Below, piece by piece: positions 14,569 through 28,955 of a DNA stretch of 64,000 bases. Location: assembly GCA_003339415.1 (NCBI GenBank), contig PDHQ01000125.1, positions 1 to 64,000 on the forward strand. Direction: 5' to 3'. A program made the translations under genes and the position numbers. This DNA is from Ophiocordyceps camponoti-saundersi (nom. inval.) (Eukaryota > Ascomycota > Sordariomycetes > Hypocreales > Ophiocordycipitaceae). The notes beneath the pieces were generated by a model. The model was given only the letters and a program-made list of their open reading frames with translations. It had not been told where the DNA came from and did no database searches. Each line of letters begins with the position of its first letter. Positions within the stretch are counted from its first letter, which is position 1.

Positions 14569-16478
14569 AGTAAAGCTTTAAGCGCTTATTTTATTTTACC
14601 TTATAAATATATATTATTATTTTTTTATTAAGGAAATCTTAATTAAGTTTATTTAGTAAATAAGGATATAAACTAAGTTTTTTCTTATATTAATTATTAA
14701 TAAAGGGAATCTTTAAATACTATTTTAAAAGTAAATTAATTAAACTAATATCTTCTTATAATCTTAGAAGGGAATTATATAGTTACTTTACCTTTCCGAA
14801 TAATTAAAAATTAAAAGTATAAATTTTAACGCTATACTATCCCTTAATTTCTAAAATATCGGGTATCTTAGAGATACTTAAATAATATAGTTAACTTAGA
14901 TCTAGAATATTAATAAAAAGTAAGTTAATATTAATTTTATTAGATAATATTATCTAGTTTAAAAAAGAGTTTAATATTAAACGCTTATTAAAGTTATTTA
15001 AAGAGTCCTTTTTCGTAATTTATTAAGGGATAGTAAAAGAGAATTAATTATTAAGATTTAATATTATATTAACTTTTTCTTTTCGTTTAAAGAAGATTAG
15101 CTTATTATTTAAATTAAAAATAGTTTAATAAAAATAGTTATAAATAATTAAACTAAAGAGAAAGTAAAAATTAAGAAAGAAAATATAGTTATAATTCTTA
15201 AAAGGATTTTTAATTAATATTAAAATTATACTTATTAAAAGAGAAAGGATTATTATTACTAAAATAGCTATTATATATTTATAGATAGCTAGTCTTTTAT
15301 AAGTAAAATAATATTTAATATATATTCTTTTATAAAATTAAATTTAAAGCTTTTATTAAAAGTTAAGAATATTAATTTTATAAAAGATTAAGAATCCTTA
15401 TTTTAATAAAACTCTAATAAGAAAATACTCGATAACTTAAGCGCTAGCTTTAAACTTATTAAAGTAAAACTTATTATCGATTTTACTAATAATATATATA
15501 AGAAAAATAGCTTAACTATAAGTTAAGGCTAATTTAATATTATTTAAGCCTCGAATTATTATTAGATTATAATTAATATTATTAAACTTATAAAGTAAGT
15601 TTTTCCTAATAAGGGATTTATTTACTCTAATATTAATATATATTTCTATAGCGTTAGAAAGTCCGTTTTTGCTAAATACTAAAATTTTTATATAAGAGAA
15701 ATAGGAAACTTATTTTAAAAGAAAATTAATTATCTATAAAATAGCTTTAATAATAAGAAGGTTTTTAGGAAAAAGGTTTCTAATAATATTAAGAGGTTTT
15801 ATCTTATATTTCTTAAGATCCGAAATAAAATAATATAAGTTATTAGCTAGTTATTTATTTTTAGATATTTTAGAAAAGTTATCTTCGCTTTCTAAAAGCT
15901 ATTTTAAGATATTAAGGATAATATTACGTATTTTCGAAAAAATAGTAAAAACTCTATTTATATTAAGGTCTTAATTTACGAGTTTATAAGTAAAGTTAAT
16001 AAAAATAAAATTACCTTTTAAGCTTTCTTTATTTTTCTTAAGGAAAAGTTATTTTATTTTTATTTTAAACTTAATATTTTTATTAAAAGGTTTCTAAGTA
16101 TTATTTATTAGCTTTTTAAAGGAGTTATTTAATTTATATTTTAATTAGTAATTTAGATTTTATAGGAATTTCTCTTTAAAACTATTTATTTTATATTCTC
16201 GTTAAAGTAACTTATTTAAAGCTATATATAAAATAATATTATTTAAAAAAATACCTTAAGTTTCTTTAATTAACTTAATTTAGAGGTTTAGAATAAGTTA
16301 TTTATATTTATATATTTAGTTATTTAAAGTATTTTCGCTAATTAGCTATTAGGAAGTTTTTTTAAAAAAAAATATTAAGTTAGGAAAAGATAATTATTAA
16401 TATAAATTATTTAAAATATAAAGCTACCTAAGCTATTCTTTTTATTTTTAATATTTATAATTAGAAATCTTTTCTAAT
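14569..16478. other. Decayed transposon sequence, unidentified
   Basis: AT-rich, stop-saturated. It is the left half of the sequence into which the Gypsy element at 16479 inserted; the right half resumes at 29509. Long + strand stretches read with only TAA/TAG stops, so it was probably coding, but no domain was recognised. Confidence 0.45.
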
Positions 16479-16728
16479 TATAAGGGATTCGGGCTACGCT
16501 TAAATAGCTAAGTTATATAAAGGGTGCTTAGTTAAGTCCGCGCGTATAACGGGCGCGAGGTATATATAAGTATATACGATTAGTTAGCGCTACGCGTAAG
16601 ATAGGCGCGGGCTATATATAAACTATAACCCTAAGTATATATATTATATATACCTTAGAACCTCTTAAGTTATTTTATATTAATAAAGTTAGCTTTTTAT
16701 AAATATTAAAAAGTATAAGACCTTTATA
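16479..16728 (+). repeat. 5' LTR of Gypsy, 250 bp
   Basis: Starts TATAAGGGATTCGGG and ends GACCTTTATA. Same length as 29254-29503 and as the reversed copy at 56405-56654. Confidence 0.92.
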
Positions 16729-18500
16729 GTAAAATAACTTTAATTATAAATAACCTTAATACTTAATAAGCTATTATCGCTTAGCTTTTAAAATAGTAAG
16801 CTATTATTACGGAGCTTTAAAGCTTTATACGCTAATAGTACTAATTTATATAGCTCCTTAAGTAGTAATAGTTATAACCCCGCTATAAGCCGCTACCTCT
16901 TAAATTATTATTTAATAATAATAAAGACTTTTTTCTAATATAGCGCTCCCTTATATTTTATAAGCTATAAGCAGACTAAGCTTTTATTAATAATACTTAT
17001 AACTAATAAGTATTTCTATATTAATACTTATCTTTTATAATTTAAGCTAAAATAGCCTTATTTTTTAAGTAAGGTACTAAGTATAAATATAACCTTAACT
17101 ATTTCCTAAGTTACCTTAATATTATATTTACTAATTTATACTAATATTAAATAGCTATAATAAAGCTTAAATACCTTATATAAAGCGCTTTTAAGTTTTT
17201 CTTTAATTTCCTTATTTACTTTAAAGCTAAGCTTATTTTAATAAATAATACTAAATAAGCTAATAAGATTAAAATTATATATTTTTATTATACCTTTATA
17301 TTAGCCCTTTACTAATATTATATAAGGCGTAATATTCCCTTAACTAAGTATATTATCGCTATTACTAAGATCCGCGCTATTATTATAAATATTAAGTTTT
17401 TCCGCTTTAAAAATAAAAGTTAGACGCCTTTACCTTCCGCTTCTAAGCTATTCTAAAATACCCTAATAACTAATATATACTAGACTAGCACCTAGCCGCG
17501 CTTTAGTAAATATAATAGCCCCCCCTTTTAAGGCTAGAATAGCCGCGGCGGTAAGACTTATTATTAGGTAACTAAGGCTAATAATAATAAGATTATAAAG
17601 CGGCGCGCTAAGGGCTACTACCTCCGCTATAGCGGTATTAGCTATTTCTCGCGTAAGTATAAGCTTAATCCTCTCTTACCGGCCTTTTTAGTCCGCTTTA
17701 TAGATATTATAAAAAAGGAGGAGAACCCCGCCTTAGATTAGAGAAATAAATCCCCCTTATATTAAGTTTCCTATAAGGGGAGGACTCTTACGGTAATATT
17801 ACTTATAAAATATTAAATAACTATTTTATAGATATTAGTTAGAATATAAACTCGCCTCCCCTTTTTTTTATATTTATAAATTTTACTTTTTTTATTATTA
17901 TATAAGTAGATAATAGTACTTTTATTATTATAAAGTCCGCTTTAAGGGAAATATTAGCTTTTTTATATAATACTATTAGCTTAAGTAAATTCCCCTTTTT
18001 TACTTATAAATAATTTATATTATTATATAAATATATTACTAATAGCGTGTACGCTTTAAGCTATACTTATTTATTTATTACTTTATTTATTTTATAGCTA
18101 ATATTAATAGTTAGTAATTACTTATAATAATATATATAATCTTAGGCCTTACTTAAAACTTAATTCTTAGCTTATTTTAAATAGCGTATAATAATATCTT
18201 ACTATATTCTAATAAGCGGGAAATTATAATTTACTTTATTAGTAAATTAGTTATTTTATATTTTAAATTTTAGTAAATTACTTACCTTATTATAGCTATT
18301 CTTAGCTCCGTTTTCGCGGCCCTTATCTATTATAAATCCTAATAATATATTAGTTATTAGTTCCTTACTACTAGCTTATAGAATATCTCTTATATTTTAT
18401 ATATTATAACCTTTACCTTAATTATAAGCCCCTCTTTATTTTCTAAGATATTAGATTTTACTAACTTATTTAATAAGGAGAAAGCTAATATCTTACCCCT
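16729..18500 (+). other. Gypsy 5' interior (gag region expected)
   Basis: The interior between the 5' LTR and the readable pol. In Gypsy elements gag lies here, but RIP has removed any recognisable matrix or CCHC pattern. No intact ORF. Confidence 0.55.
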
Positions 18501-21100
18501 TTATTATAATAATTATAATTACTATATCTAACTTTACTAAAAACTTAATAGTTTCTTACTTACTTTACCTTAAAGCTTATTTTATAATATACCTTATAAG
18601 TATCTCCTTAAGGTTTAGAAATAAATTATTAACTTAATAAATAAAAGATAAATCCGCGCTAGCTTATTATCCGTAGCTACCCCTATCTTATTTATAAAAA
18701 AGCTAAGAGGCGGGTAGCGCTTTTATATTAACTATTACGCTTTAAATAAGGTAATAAAGTAAAATTATTATCCCCTCTTACTTATTAAGGAGACGCTCCG
18801 TAGCTTTTTAAGTACTTATTAGTTTACGAAACTTAATATTTATACCGCTTTTTATAAGCTTCGTATTATAAAAAGTAAGGAATATTTTATAGCTTTTTAT
18901 ACTTAGTTTAGTTTATTCGAATACCTTATTTACTTTTTTAGCCTTATAAAAATACTTATTATATTTTAATATTATATTAATATTACTTTTAATAACTCCT
19001 TAGGGGATTTTATTATAATATACTTAAATAATATTTTTATTTATTTAGGAAATTCCTATTTTAATTATTAGCGTAAAATACGCGTTATATTTTTATATTT
19101 TTATTAAGCTAAGCTTTTTCTTAATTTTAATAAATATAACTTTATTATTTATAAAGTTAAGTATTTAAAGTTTATTATTTATATTAGTAAAAAAATATAG
19201 CTAAATTTTACTAAAGTTTTTATAATTTTAAAATAAGAGGCGCTAACTTATATTTAAAGTATATATAGTTTTCTTAAGTTTACTAACTTTTATTATAACT
19301 TTATATTTTATTTTTTAAACTTTATAGCCTTTTTAGTTAAGCTTACGGAATATAGCGCGCTTTTTTACTAAACTAATAAATACTAGCTTATTTTTAATAC
19401 GCTTAAGTTTATATTTATCTCTACCCTTATCTTTACTTAGTAAGATTTAAACTATAATATTATTATTAAAGCTAACTATTTTAGTAAAGCTATTAGCGGG
19501 TATTTTTCCTAATTTAGCTTAGATTATATTTTTTAGCTTATTATATATTTTTTTAAGAAACTTTTACTTATAAAATAGAATTATATAATTTATAATAAAG
19601 AACTTTTCGCTATTATTTCTTACCTTAAAGCGTAATTTACTAAGTTATATAAAATTACCTAGCTATTCTCTATTTTTACGGATTATAAAGCTTTAGAGTA
19701 TTTTACTACGCTTAAGGCTATAATAGAATATTAAGCGCGTTAGGCTAAGATACTTACCCTTTTTAACTTCCGCTTTTAATACTATCTTAGCGCGTAAGCG
19801 TTATAGCCTAATATACTCTCCTAATAAAAATAAAATCGCTATAAGATAAAGGAGCGCTTTAGTTAGATTATATAGCTTATATTTATTTACTTTTTTAAGT
19901 TATAATTAATTTAATCTAGCTTAGCTTTATTTTAATTTTTTATAATTATACTTTTTACTTAGGACGCCTTAGCCCCCTTTTATAATAAGACCTTATAAAA
20001 CTTTTAGTTAGAGGCTTTCTATACTAATTCCTTTTATTATATATACTATTAAGTAGTTTAGTTAAGCGCTTAGAAGTTTCCGCTAAAAGCGGGTACTTAT
20101 AAGTAAATTATTAACTATTTTATTTTTACTTATAAATAGCTATAATTCTAAGGCCGTTTTTAAATTTCTAAGTAAAAACCCTTAATTATTATACTTATCT
20201 AATAAACTTATAATTCCTTTATAGTAGGATACCTTAGTAAGAATATTACTTTTATATTTCTTTAACGCGAGCTTTACTAAGATAATATATTTATAAATAT
20301 AATATAATTTATTCGTAATTATTATTATTATAAAGATTACTTTAATTATTAGCGCTATTAAGGGTTATTTTAGCTATTACCTTCTCCTAAATAGTTTTAA
20401 ATAACTTTTTCTATAAACTTTATAATTAAGCTACCCGCCGCCTTAAAGTCTTAACCTCGTTTCCTAATAGTTATTATAAATTACTTATTAAAATATATTT
20501 AGCTTAAAGCTATAATATTTATAAATATTAAGTAATATATTAAGCGCTTTATCTAATATTAGTAGCAGTTTTATAGCTTCTTTTATAAGTTAATTTCTAA
20601 TTATAGTTTTAATTAAATAAGCTACTTTTAGTTTACTTTTTACTATCTTACTAAGGTTAATAAGCTATTTTCTATAATATATTACCCTTAAATTAATAAA
20701 GGTATAAAATATATAAACTAAAAGGTATAAGCTATTCTTTATTATATAATCTCCTTTTTATAATTTAACTAGCTACGCTATTTACTTATTTACTAGCTTA
20801 CCTTAAATAATTAGGACTTATTTATAATAAGTATTAGTTTTAATTACTTATTTTATAGCTTTAATATTACCTTTCTTAACTAGCTAGTAGAGGCGGCTAC
20901 TCTTATCTTTTTCTTAAAAGGCTAAGCTATAGCGTTTACTTATTTTCTTTATAATAGCGTTAAACTAATATAAGCCTTTATTACCTAAGCTTAGTAGTAG
21001 TAGTAAGATTTCTTAAATAAGTCTCGCTAACTTATAAAATAGTTTTAAATTAGTAACTTTATATAGCTTAACTTTACTTATATATAGTTTAATTATCTAT
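18500..21100 (+). pseudogene. Gypsy pol relic: reverse transcriptase, RNase H, integrase
   Basis: Reading through TAA/TAG gives, in order: a reverse transcriptase with TAFYKLRI-like and FEYL-like blocks and the catalytic box as YLNN (19021-19032), which is YLDD with both aspartates changed to asparagine by G-to-A mutation; an RNase H with the block IFTDYKALEYF (about 19670-19710) followed by the TLKAIIEY and ARQAKIL blocks; and an integrase with an N-terminal HHCC-like region and the block YYPQINKGI (about 20680), the decayed form of the YHPQTDGQTE motif. This order is diagnostic of Gypsy. The catalytic aspartates and reading frame are destroyed, so it cannot be active. The same pol lies reversed at about 60.0-63.1 kb. 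Confidence 0.85.
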
Positions 21101-22857
21101 CTTAAAAGCTTAATTATCTTAAAAATAAGTATAGGGTAATACTTATATTAATATTACTTACTATTATTTTTAATACGCTATTTAATATTTACCTTACCTT
21201 TTATATTAATTTTATTAAGCGTATTATTAGTAACCTTTTATTATCTTAATTACTTACTAACTCCTAGCTAGATCCTCTCCTCTATCTTTTTTATAATAAC
21301 TTATCTTTTAATAAATATAAAGTTAAGGAAATCCTTATTATAAAAAACGCTAAAAGTTTGCGCTTATAAGGTAAGACGCTTTATTAACTTATTTTTATAA
21401 AATAGAAAAATTATATTATTTTAACTTAAGAGCTACTTAATAGCTTTAAATATTATATAATATTAAATTATTTTAAGTTTATATAAAAGGATATATATTT
21501 TTATAATAGCTTAAAGTAAACTTAACTATATATTTATTTAAGCGCTTTTTATAGCTAATTATCCCTTTTAAATAACTTTCCTTTTTTATTATATAAATAT
21601 AATATTACCCTTTTATTTTTTATTTCTCTTTATTCCTTATTTACTTACTCCTCCTTTTTTCTTATATTAGCTTTAAGCTAATATTTACCTCCTCCGCCTT
21701 TTTTTATAATTTTTTATTATAATTAAATAACTTAGGAAATTATTATAGCGCTAATTATAGCTTAGTATTAATATTAACTTATAATAGATATATCCCTAAG
21801 TAGGGGAGGGCATATTTTAAAGCTAAGAGAATATTTAATATAACGCTAATAGCGGAAATCTTACTTATCCCGCTCTTAAGCTACGCGCGCTATATATAGG
21901 CGCTAGCGTAAACCCGCTTTATTAATATATAGCGGGGGGGAGGATAAGTATTACGCGTAAGCGCTAAATAACTAAAAGCTAGGCGATATATATAAGTTAG
22001 TAAAAGTAGCGTATAATAAGGTAATAAGTAAACTTAATATATTATATAAATTAATTAGCGCTATAACTATTTAATAAGAGATATTATTCCTTTTTTATTT
22101 TTTTTATTTTAATATATTAATATTTATTTAGTAGTTTATAATTTAAGCGGCCTACTTATCCCGCTATTATTTAAAAATTTATCGCTATTATTCCTTTTAT
22201 TATTAAAAGAACGCTTTATATTATAAAGCGAAAAAGTTAAGGCTAATAATAAAAGCGCCTTATTATTATTATTATTATTACTAATATTATATTATCGCTA
22301 AAGATATACTATAAGTTAGGGTATATAAGGTAAATATAGTAATTATATTACTAATAGCGGGGATAAGCGCGAAAAACTATTATTATTTAAGCGTAAAGGG
22401 GGCGTAAAAGTTAGTTACGGGGCGCGGTATAATATAAATAATAGCTAATATAAATTATAAGTAGTTAATATAAGTAAGAAACTTTAGCGTAAGCTAGGCG
22501 CGCTAGCTAGGTATTTTTTTAGTATAAGAGCGAGTAAATAAAGTAATAGCTTATCTTTCCCTAACTATTATTTATAAGTTATAGATAGCCCGCTATAAGC
22601 GTATATTTATAGTAAAGAGGTATTTTTCCTAAAAATACTATTTTCGCCGCTTTTTATATATTTTATAAGCTATCTTATAATTATATTAATAGTTAATATT
22701 ATAGCTATTATAAAAGTTTTAAATATAGGGAGTATATAAATATTTTACTTTTTATAATATAGCGATATTTTTATTATTAAAATCCCTTTTTATAATATAG
22801 CCGCCTATTATATAAGATAATAATTATAGCTAACTAAATAATATATTAAAATAATAA
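21101..22857 (+). other. Gypsy 3' interior
   Basis: Downstream of integrase, still inside the Gypsy element and matching the reversed copy (about 21650 corresponds to about 60050; 22690-22857 corresponds to about 56.95-57.13 kb reversed). Any chromodomain or extra ORF is unreadable. Serves as a reference for where insertions broke the other copy. Confidence 0.7.
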
Positions 22858-22862
22858 TATAA
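22858..22862. repeat. Target-site duplication TATAA (left of Copia)
   Basis: TATAA precedes the 5' LTR and recurs at 28951-28955 after the 3' LTR. Confidence 0.8.
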
Positions 22863-23535
22863 TATAAGTGCTTATAATAATTTTTATTCTTTATAATAAA
22901 TAATAAAGGTATAAATAACTAATATAAAAATATAATAACTACTTTATAATATAATATAGAAAATCTAATATTTTATTATATTTATTATATAAATAAATAA
23001 CTAAGGTTATTATTTTATACTTTAAAATATTAATATAATATATTATTACCTTTATATATAAGGCTCCGGCCCTCTAAAGCTAAGAATAATATAAACCTTT
23101 AAGACCTTATACGGATCCGTTACGGTTAGCGTTTCTAGACTTTATAGAAATAAGTAATATAGAAAGCTGAATATTAAACTAACTATAATACTTTCCGGAT
23201 TTCCGAAAATACTCCTAAATACGTTATCTTCTAGTATATAGAATAACCCTCTCCTTAACCGGAAAGGTTACTATATTTATAAGAAATTAAGTATTTAGAG
23301 AAGAGGTTTTCCTACTACTTAGTAGATAGTAATTTAATTACTTACTCTTTTCCTTATTTTCTAAATAATTCTATTATTAACTTATTATTATAAAACTACT
23401 ATTATTCTAATCTAATTTAAATACGCTTTTATATTTAATAATCTTATTATTTAAATCTCTATTACTAGATAATTAATTATCTTCCTAACCTTAAACTAAT
23501 CGAAAGTGCTATTAGATTTCTATCTAGCACTTATA
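22863..23535 (+). repeat. 5' LTR of Copia, 673 bp
   Basis: Begins TATAAGTGCT and ends AGCACTTATA. Collinear with the 3' LTR, with scattered transition differences. Confidence 0.94.
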
Positions 23536-23589
23536 TAGTAGTAATTCCTCTTATTTTAAAAAAGCTATAAAAAATCTAGAAAAAATAAT

Positions 23590-26500
23590 AAAAATACTTA
23601 TAGATAGATAAGCTATACCTTAGCTAAGAAATATATTTTCTAAAGTTTAGTATAATTTTTCGAAGCTTTAGGGCTTAAAGAACTATCTTACGTAGGCTTT
23701 ATATATAGAAAATGCCCTTATTTGCGAGAAACTTTAACTTACTATATAGTAAGAAAGTAACGTTAAAACTAAAAACGCCTTAGCCCTTATAAGGCTATTT
23801 ATTAATAACGGTCCCTTAATATAAATAAAGTATATTAAAGATACTAAAGTTACCTAGGATAGGTTAAAAAACCTTTATAATCCCTCTTCCTTTACGTAGA
23901 ATTTCCTTCTTATAGGTAATTTATTTAATATATATTATACGGAAGGTAATATAGAAGTTTATTTTAATAAGATAAAATTAAGCTACGAAGAGCTTCTTTC
24001 TAAGGATATCGAGATACCTAAAATCGTTATAATAAGCTTAACGCTTATAAGCTTACGAAATAAATATCGAGGCTTTATAATAAATATTATATAAGCTTTA
24101 TAAAATAACGAAAAGGCATATACCCTCGAGACCCTCTTCTTTTCCCTTATAGATAAAGAGAAAAGAAATACTTCTTCGGCTTTAGCTACTTCTAAGAAGG
24201 TTTTATATACCTTTTATAAAGATAAGAAGCCTTATAAGTAAAAGAAAGAAATTATTTTTTACCTAAATTATAAAAATAAAGGGCATAAAGTAGATTTATA
24301 TTAGTATTTATACCCCTATAAAGCACTTAATTAGTAGGAATAAAAGGATATCTTTTTAGAAGAAAAGAGAAAAATATAGTAAATAAAGGCTTTATTAAAA
24401 GCTTAGAAAAAGAGGAAAATAAAGGAAAAAATTATAGCTATTGTGAATTCCCCTATTAGTCCTATTCTAAAGAAAATAAAAAATCCTTATTATAAACCGG
24501 CTCGAAAAACGATTAAGAAAACAGTCCTTCTTACGAAAAACGATTAAATAACTAAATTAAATTTAGACGAAGAAGAGATTAAAGAAAAAGAAGAAGAAGT
24601 TAAAGAAGAATAAAGGGAATAATCTAATTCTAACGAAGAAGTCGAATTTATTAATATCCCTATATAGGTAAATAATACCTTTCTTCCTTTTATTAATAAT
24701 ATAATTAATAATAATATTATAGGATCTATAGATTTAAATATTAGTAGTGATAGATTATAAAAGATATAAAATTCTATTTTTTCTACCTTTAATACTTATA
24801 GTAATAATAAAAATATAACGTATTTCCTTTACGATATAGGTATAATAAAATATATAGTATTTAATAAGGAATTATTAATTAACTATAAGCTTATTAGTAT
24901 AAAGGTATAATAGGGAAAAGTAAATACTATAGTAGTAAAGGGAGCTAGAGACGTTATTTTCTAGTTTAAAAATAATAAATAGTATTATAAATTAAGTAAT
25001 ATATTTTATATACCTAAATTAAGTATTAATATACTATTATAATCTTACTTTAATAAAACAAATATTTTAATTTATATAGAAATAATATAATTATTTATAA
25101 ATAATAAAAAGATAGCTAAAGGCTATAAATTTAATAATCTTTATTATTTACTTTACTTAATTACTAAGTATAAGTATAATAAGCTTAAGAGGAATATAAA
25201 TAATAAAGAATATATATTAAATACTAGTAAAGAAATAGATTTATTTCTATAGTATAAAAGACTAGGGCATATTAATTATAGAATTCTAATTAGATTCTTA
25301 AAAAGTAAAAATAATACTATTAAATTTAATTATAATAATATTAAATAAGTAAAATAATATAAAGAGTATATATAAGCTAAATTAACTAATAAGATTAATA
25401 AGAAAGCTTCCACTATATAGTATATATACTTAGAAAAAATAAGTATAGATATCTAGGGTCCTATTAAAATTCCTACTTATAATAAATATACGTATCTTAT
25501 TACGTTTTTAGACTCTTATATTAGATTCTTAGATATAGCACTTATAAAAATAAAATAAAGTGCTTTATAAGAATTTATTAATTATAAAATAAGGGTTAAA
25601 AATAATAATAATAATATTAAAATAAAGTAAGTCTTTATAGATAACGCTAAGGAATTTATATATAGTATAAAGGACTATTATATAAAATAAGGCATTATTT
25701 TTAATACTAGCCCGCCTAATACTAAGGAGCCTAACGGTAAAATAGAAAGAATAAATAGAATATTATTAGATAAAGTACGTACTATTTTATATATAGCTAA
25801 CCTGCCCTATTATCTATAGGGGGAAGCTATTATTACTACTACTTATTTATATAATAAGTCTCTATATAGTAAATTAGGCTATAAGACTCCCTACGAATTA
25901 AAAAATAATACTACTTTATCTATCGAAGAATTAGATAAGATTAAAATATTCGGTAGTATTATTTACTATAAAAATAAGAATCCTAGTACTAAATTAGACC
26001 CTCGGGCTAATAAAGGAATTATTATAGGCTACTTAGATAACGCTTATAAGATCTAGGATTTTAATAAAAGAACTATAATTATATTATAAGATATAGTTAT
26101 TTTAGAAAATAACTTTATATAAAGGGATAATAATAATAATAAAGAAGAAGAAAATAATATATAGCTAGATTTTAATACTATTCCTTCTATAACTCGATCC
26201 CTTATAGTGGAAAAAGAGAAGGAAATAGCAGAATTAGCTAATAAATAATTACTATAAGAATATAATAGTAGCAAAAATAATAAAATAAAGGATCTACCTT
26301 CTATAGAAGTAAGAATACCTAAAAAGCTTATAGAAGAATTAAAAGACTACGAATCTTACCTTAAAATAAATAATATTCTAAAAGAAAAGAATATTATAGC
26401 TATTTTATATACGCTAGAAAATCTAGATCCTACAAAGCCTAAAATAACTAAATAGGCTTTAAATAGTAATAATAAATTAGATTAGAAAAAAGCTATATAA

Positions 26501-28057
26501 TCTGAAATAGATAAATTAATTAAATAAGAAACTTAGGAAATTAAAATAATACCTAAGGATAGAAATCCTTTAGAAGGCCGTTAGGTTTATAAGCTTAAAA
26601 GGGATAATAATAATAATATAACTAAATAAAAAGCCCGCTTTATAGTATAAGGCTTTAATTAGGTATACGGCTTAGATTACTTAGAAACGTTTTCTACTAC
26701 TGCCCGACCTAAAAGTATAAGGTTATTATTATTAATAACTTTATAGAATAATTTAATAGTAAAGTAATACGATATAAAGAATACCTTTATTTACGCTAAA
26801 ATAGATACTAAAATCTATATGAAATTGCTTACTAAATTTAAGGAATTTATAATAAAGGACTATTATAATAAAAATAATATAAAGCTTCCTTTAAATTATA
26901 AAGACCTGATTAAAACTAATAACTTAGTTTTAAAATTAAGAAAAGCGTTATACGGCTTAAAATAAAGTCCTAAACTATAGTATAATTATTTAGCTACTAC
27001 GCTAAAGAAATAGGGATTTTATCCTCTTTTACTAGATAAAGGGGTATTTATAAATAAAAGGCTAAAAATAGCCTTAGTAATATACGTCGAAGATATATTA
27101 GTAGCCGCTAAGAATAATAATATTATAATAAATATATTATAGAAATTAAATAAAGACTTAAAAGTATAAGATTTAAGCTATCTATAAGACTTTTTAGGTA
27201 TATATATTATTTTTAATAGGCAAAATAATACGCTAAAAATAACCTAAGAAAAATATACTAGAAATAAGCTTAAAGAATTAAATAAAGAATATATAAGCTT
27301 CTTAGATATACCTTTGAAGCCTGGAAATAAATTAAAGAAAGCTATTATATAGCCTAATAAAGAAATAATATTATAATATTAGAGGGAAATAGGCTCTTTA
27401 TTATATTTAGCCTTATAAATAAGACCTAATATATTATATTCTATTATATCTTATGCTAGATTTAGTAGTAAACCTAATATTATATATATAAATATTTTAA
27501 ATACTATTTAGAAATATTTAAATAAATATCTAGATAAATCTATTATATATAAAGGTAATATACCTTATAATAGCTATTATATTAAAGGTTTTTTAGATAC
27601 TAGCTAGGCCTCTAATTTAATAAAAAGAAAAAGTATTTTAGGTTATTATTTCTTTATATAAAATAATATTATAAGCTAGTCCTATACTAAATAAAAAGCT
27701 ATAGCACTTAGTAGCTACGAGGCTAAGTTTATAAGTCTAAGAGAGGCTAATAAAGAAGCCTTATACCTTAATAGGCTATTTTTATTAATAAATAATAGCT
27801 TAAATATTAAAATACCTACTATAATACCTTATTTATTAATAGATAATATTATAGCTTTAAGGCTAGTAGAAAATCCTAAAGTTTATAAAAGGTTAAAATA
27901 TATTAACCTAACTTATTTCTATTTAAGATAAAATTTAAGAAATAAACTTATAAATATTTATAATACTAAAAGTAAGGATAATATAGTAGATATCTTTACT
28001 AAAGAATTAAATAGCACTACCTTCCACGGTCTTACTAATCTATTATCTTTTAAATAA
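23590..28057 (+). pseudogene. Copia gag-pol polyprotein relic
   Basis: The whole polyprotein can be followed with stops only at former CAA, CAG and TGG codons. Gag region: about 23.6-24.4 kb, ending in a decayed CCHC knuckle with the block NKGHKVD near 24270. Integrase: the YKRLGHINYR block (25246-25280, the preceding Trp codon now TAG) and NGKIERINR (about 25733), matching the H-x-RLGH and NG-x-xER blocks. Reverse transcriptase: TFSTTARP-like, KLRKALYGLK (about 26930-26960) and the active site YVED (27083-27094); the Glu is not a RIP-type change from YVDD, so it was probably native or mutated otherwise. RNase H: about 27.4-28.0 kb, ending with the block VDIFTKELN. Inactive. Confidence 0.9.
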
Positions 28058-28277
28058 GCTTATTTTAATAAAGAGGTTCTTTATCTTATTTAAGCTTTTC
28101 TTAGATTTTCCTTTTATAATTTTTTTTTAAATTAATACTTTTACTATTTTCCTTTTTATAAAAGGTTTTTAAATTTTATTAATAAAATAAATAATATTAT
28201 ATTATAAGTTTTATAATTTTTATCCTATTTATAATAAATAATAAATAAATAACTAAACGTATTTATTTAAAGGAGGC

Positions 28278-28950
28278 TATAAGTACTTATAATAATTTTT
28301 ATTCTTTATAATAAATAATAAAAGTATAAATAATTAATATAAAAATATAATAACTACTTTATAATATAATATAGAAAATCTAATATTTTATTATATTTAT
28401 TATATAAATAAATAACTAAGGTTATTATTTTATACCTTAAAATATTAGTATAATATATTATTACCTTCGTATATAAGGCTCCGGCCCTCTAAGGCTAAGA
28501 ATAATATAGACCTTTAAGACCTTATATAGATCCGTTACGGTTAGCGTTTCTAAACTCTACGGAAATAAGTAATATAGAAAGCCGAATATTAAACTAACTA
28601 TAATACTTTCCGGACTTCCGAAAATACTCCTAAATACGTTATCTTCTAGCATATAGAATAACCCTCTCCTTAACCGGAAAGGTTACTACGTTTATAAGAA
28701 ATTAAGTATTTAGAGAAGAGGTTTTCCTACTACTTAGTAGATAGTAATTTAATTACTTACTCTCTTCCTTACCTTTTAAATAATTCTATTATTAACCTAT
28801 TATTATAAAACTATTACTATTCTAATCTAATTTAAACGCGCTTCTATATCTAATAATCCTATTATTTAAATCTCTATTACTAGATAATTAATTATCTTCC
28901 CGACCTTAAACTAATCGAAAGTGCTATTAGACTTCTATTTAGCACTTATA
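28278..28950 (+). repeat. 3' LTR of Copia, 673 bp
   Basis: Begins TATAAGTACT and ends AGCACTTATA. Same length as the 5' LTR. Confidence 0.94.
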
Positions 28951-28955
28951 TATAA
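28951..28955. repeat. Target-site duplication TATAA (right of Copia)
   Basis: Matches 22858-22862. The uninterrupted reversed Gypsy copy has a single TATAA at this point. Confidence 0.8.

Larger units (their letters stand above)
22863..28950 (+). mobile_element. Copia LTR retrotransposon, 6,088 bp, nested in Gypsy
   Basis: Direct LTRs of exactly 673 bp at 22863-23535 and 28278-28950, each with near-perfect inverted termini TATAAGTGCT / AGCACTTATA (the RIP form of TG...CA). A 5-bp duplication TATAA flanks it. A polypurine tract (AAAGGAGGC, 28269-28277) precedes the 3' LTR. The interior just after the 5' LTR starts TAGTAGTAA, which could be a RIP-changed primer-binding site of the TGGTAGC (initiator-Met tRNA) type; this is inference. 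The full gag-integrase-RT-RNase H order of Copia is readable. It inserted into the Gypsy 3' interior, so it is the younger of the two. Confidence 0.95.

Noticed and set aside
23536..23550. Firm primer-binding-site call after the Copia 5' LTR
   Set aside because: TAGTAGTAA could be a mutated TGGTAGC start, but too few bases survive to identify the tRNA.
26053..26274. 73-codon minus-strand ORF inside the Copia element
   Set aside because: It lies antisense to the readable integrase/RT linker of the Copia polyprotein, is low-complexity (Ser/Leu/Ile), and exists only because RIP leaves stop-poor patches on the opposite strand.
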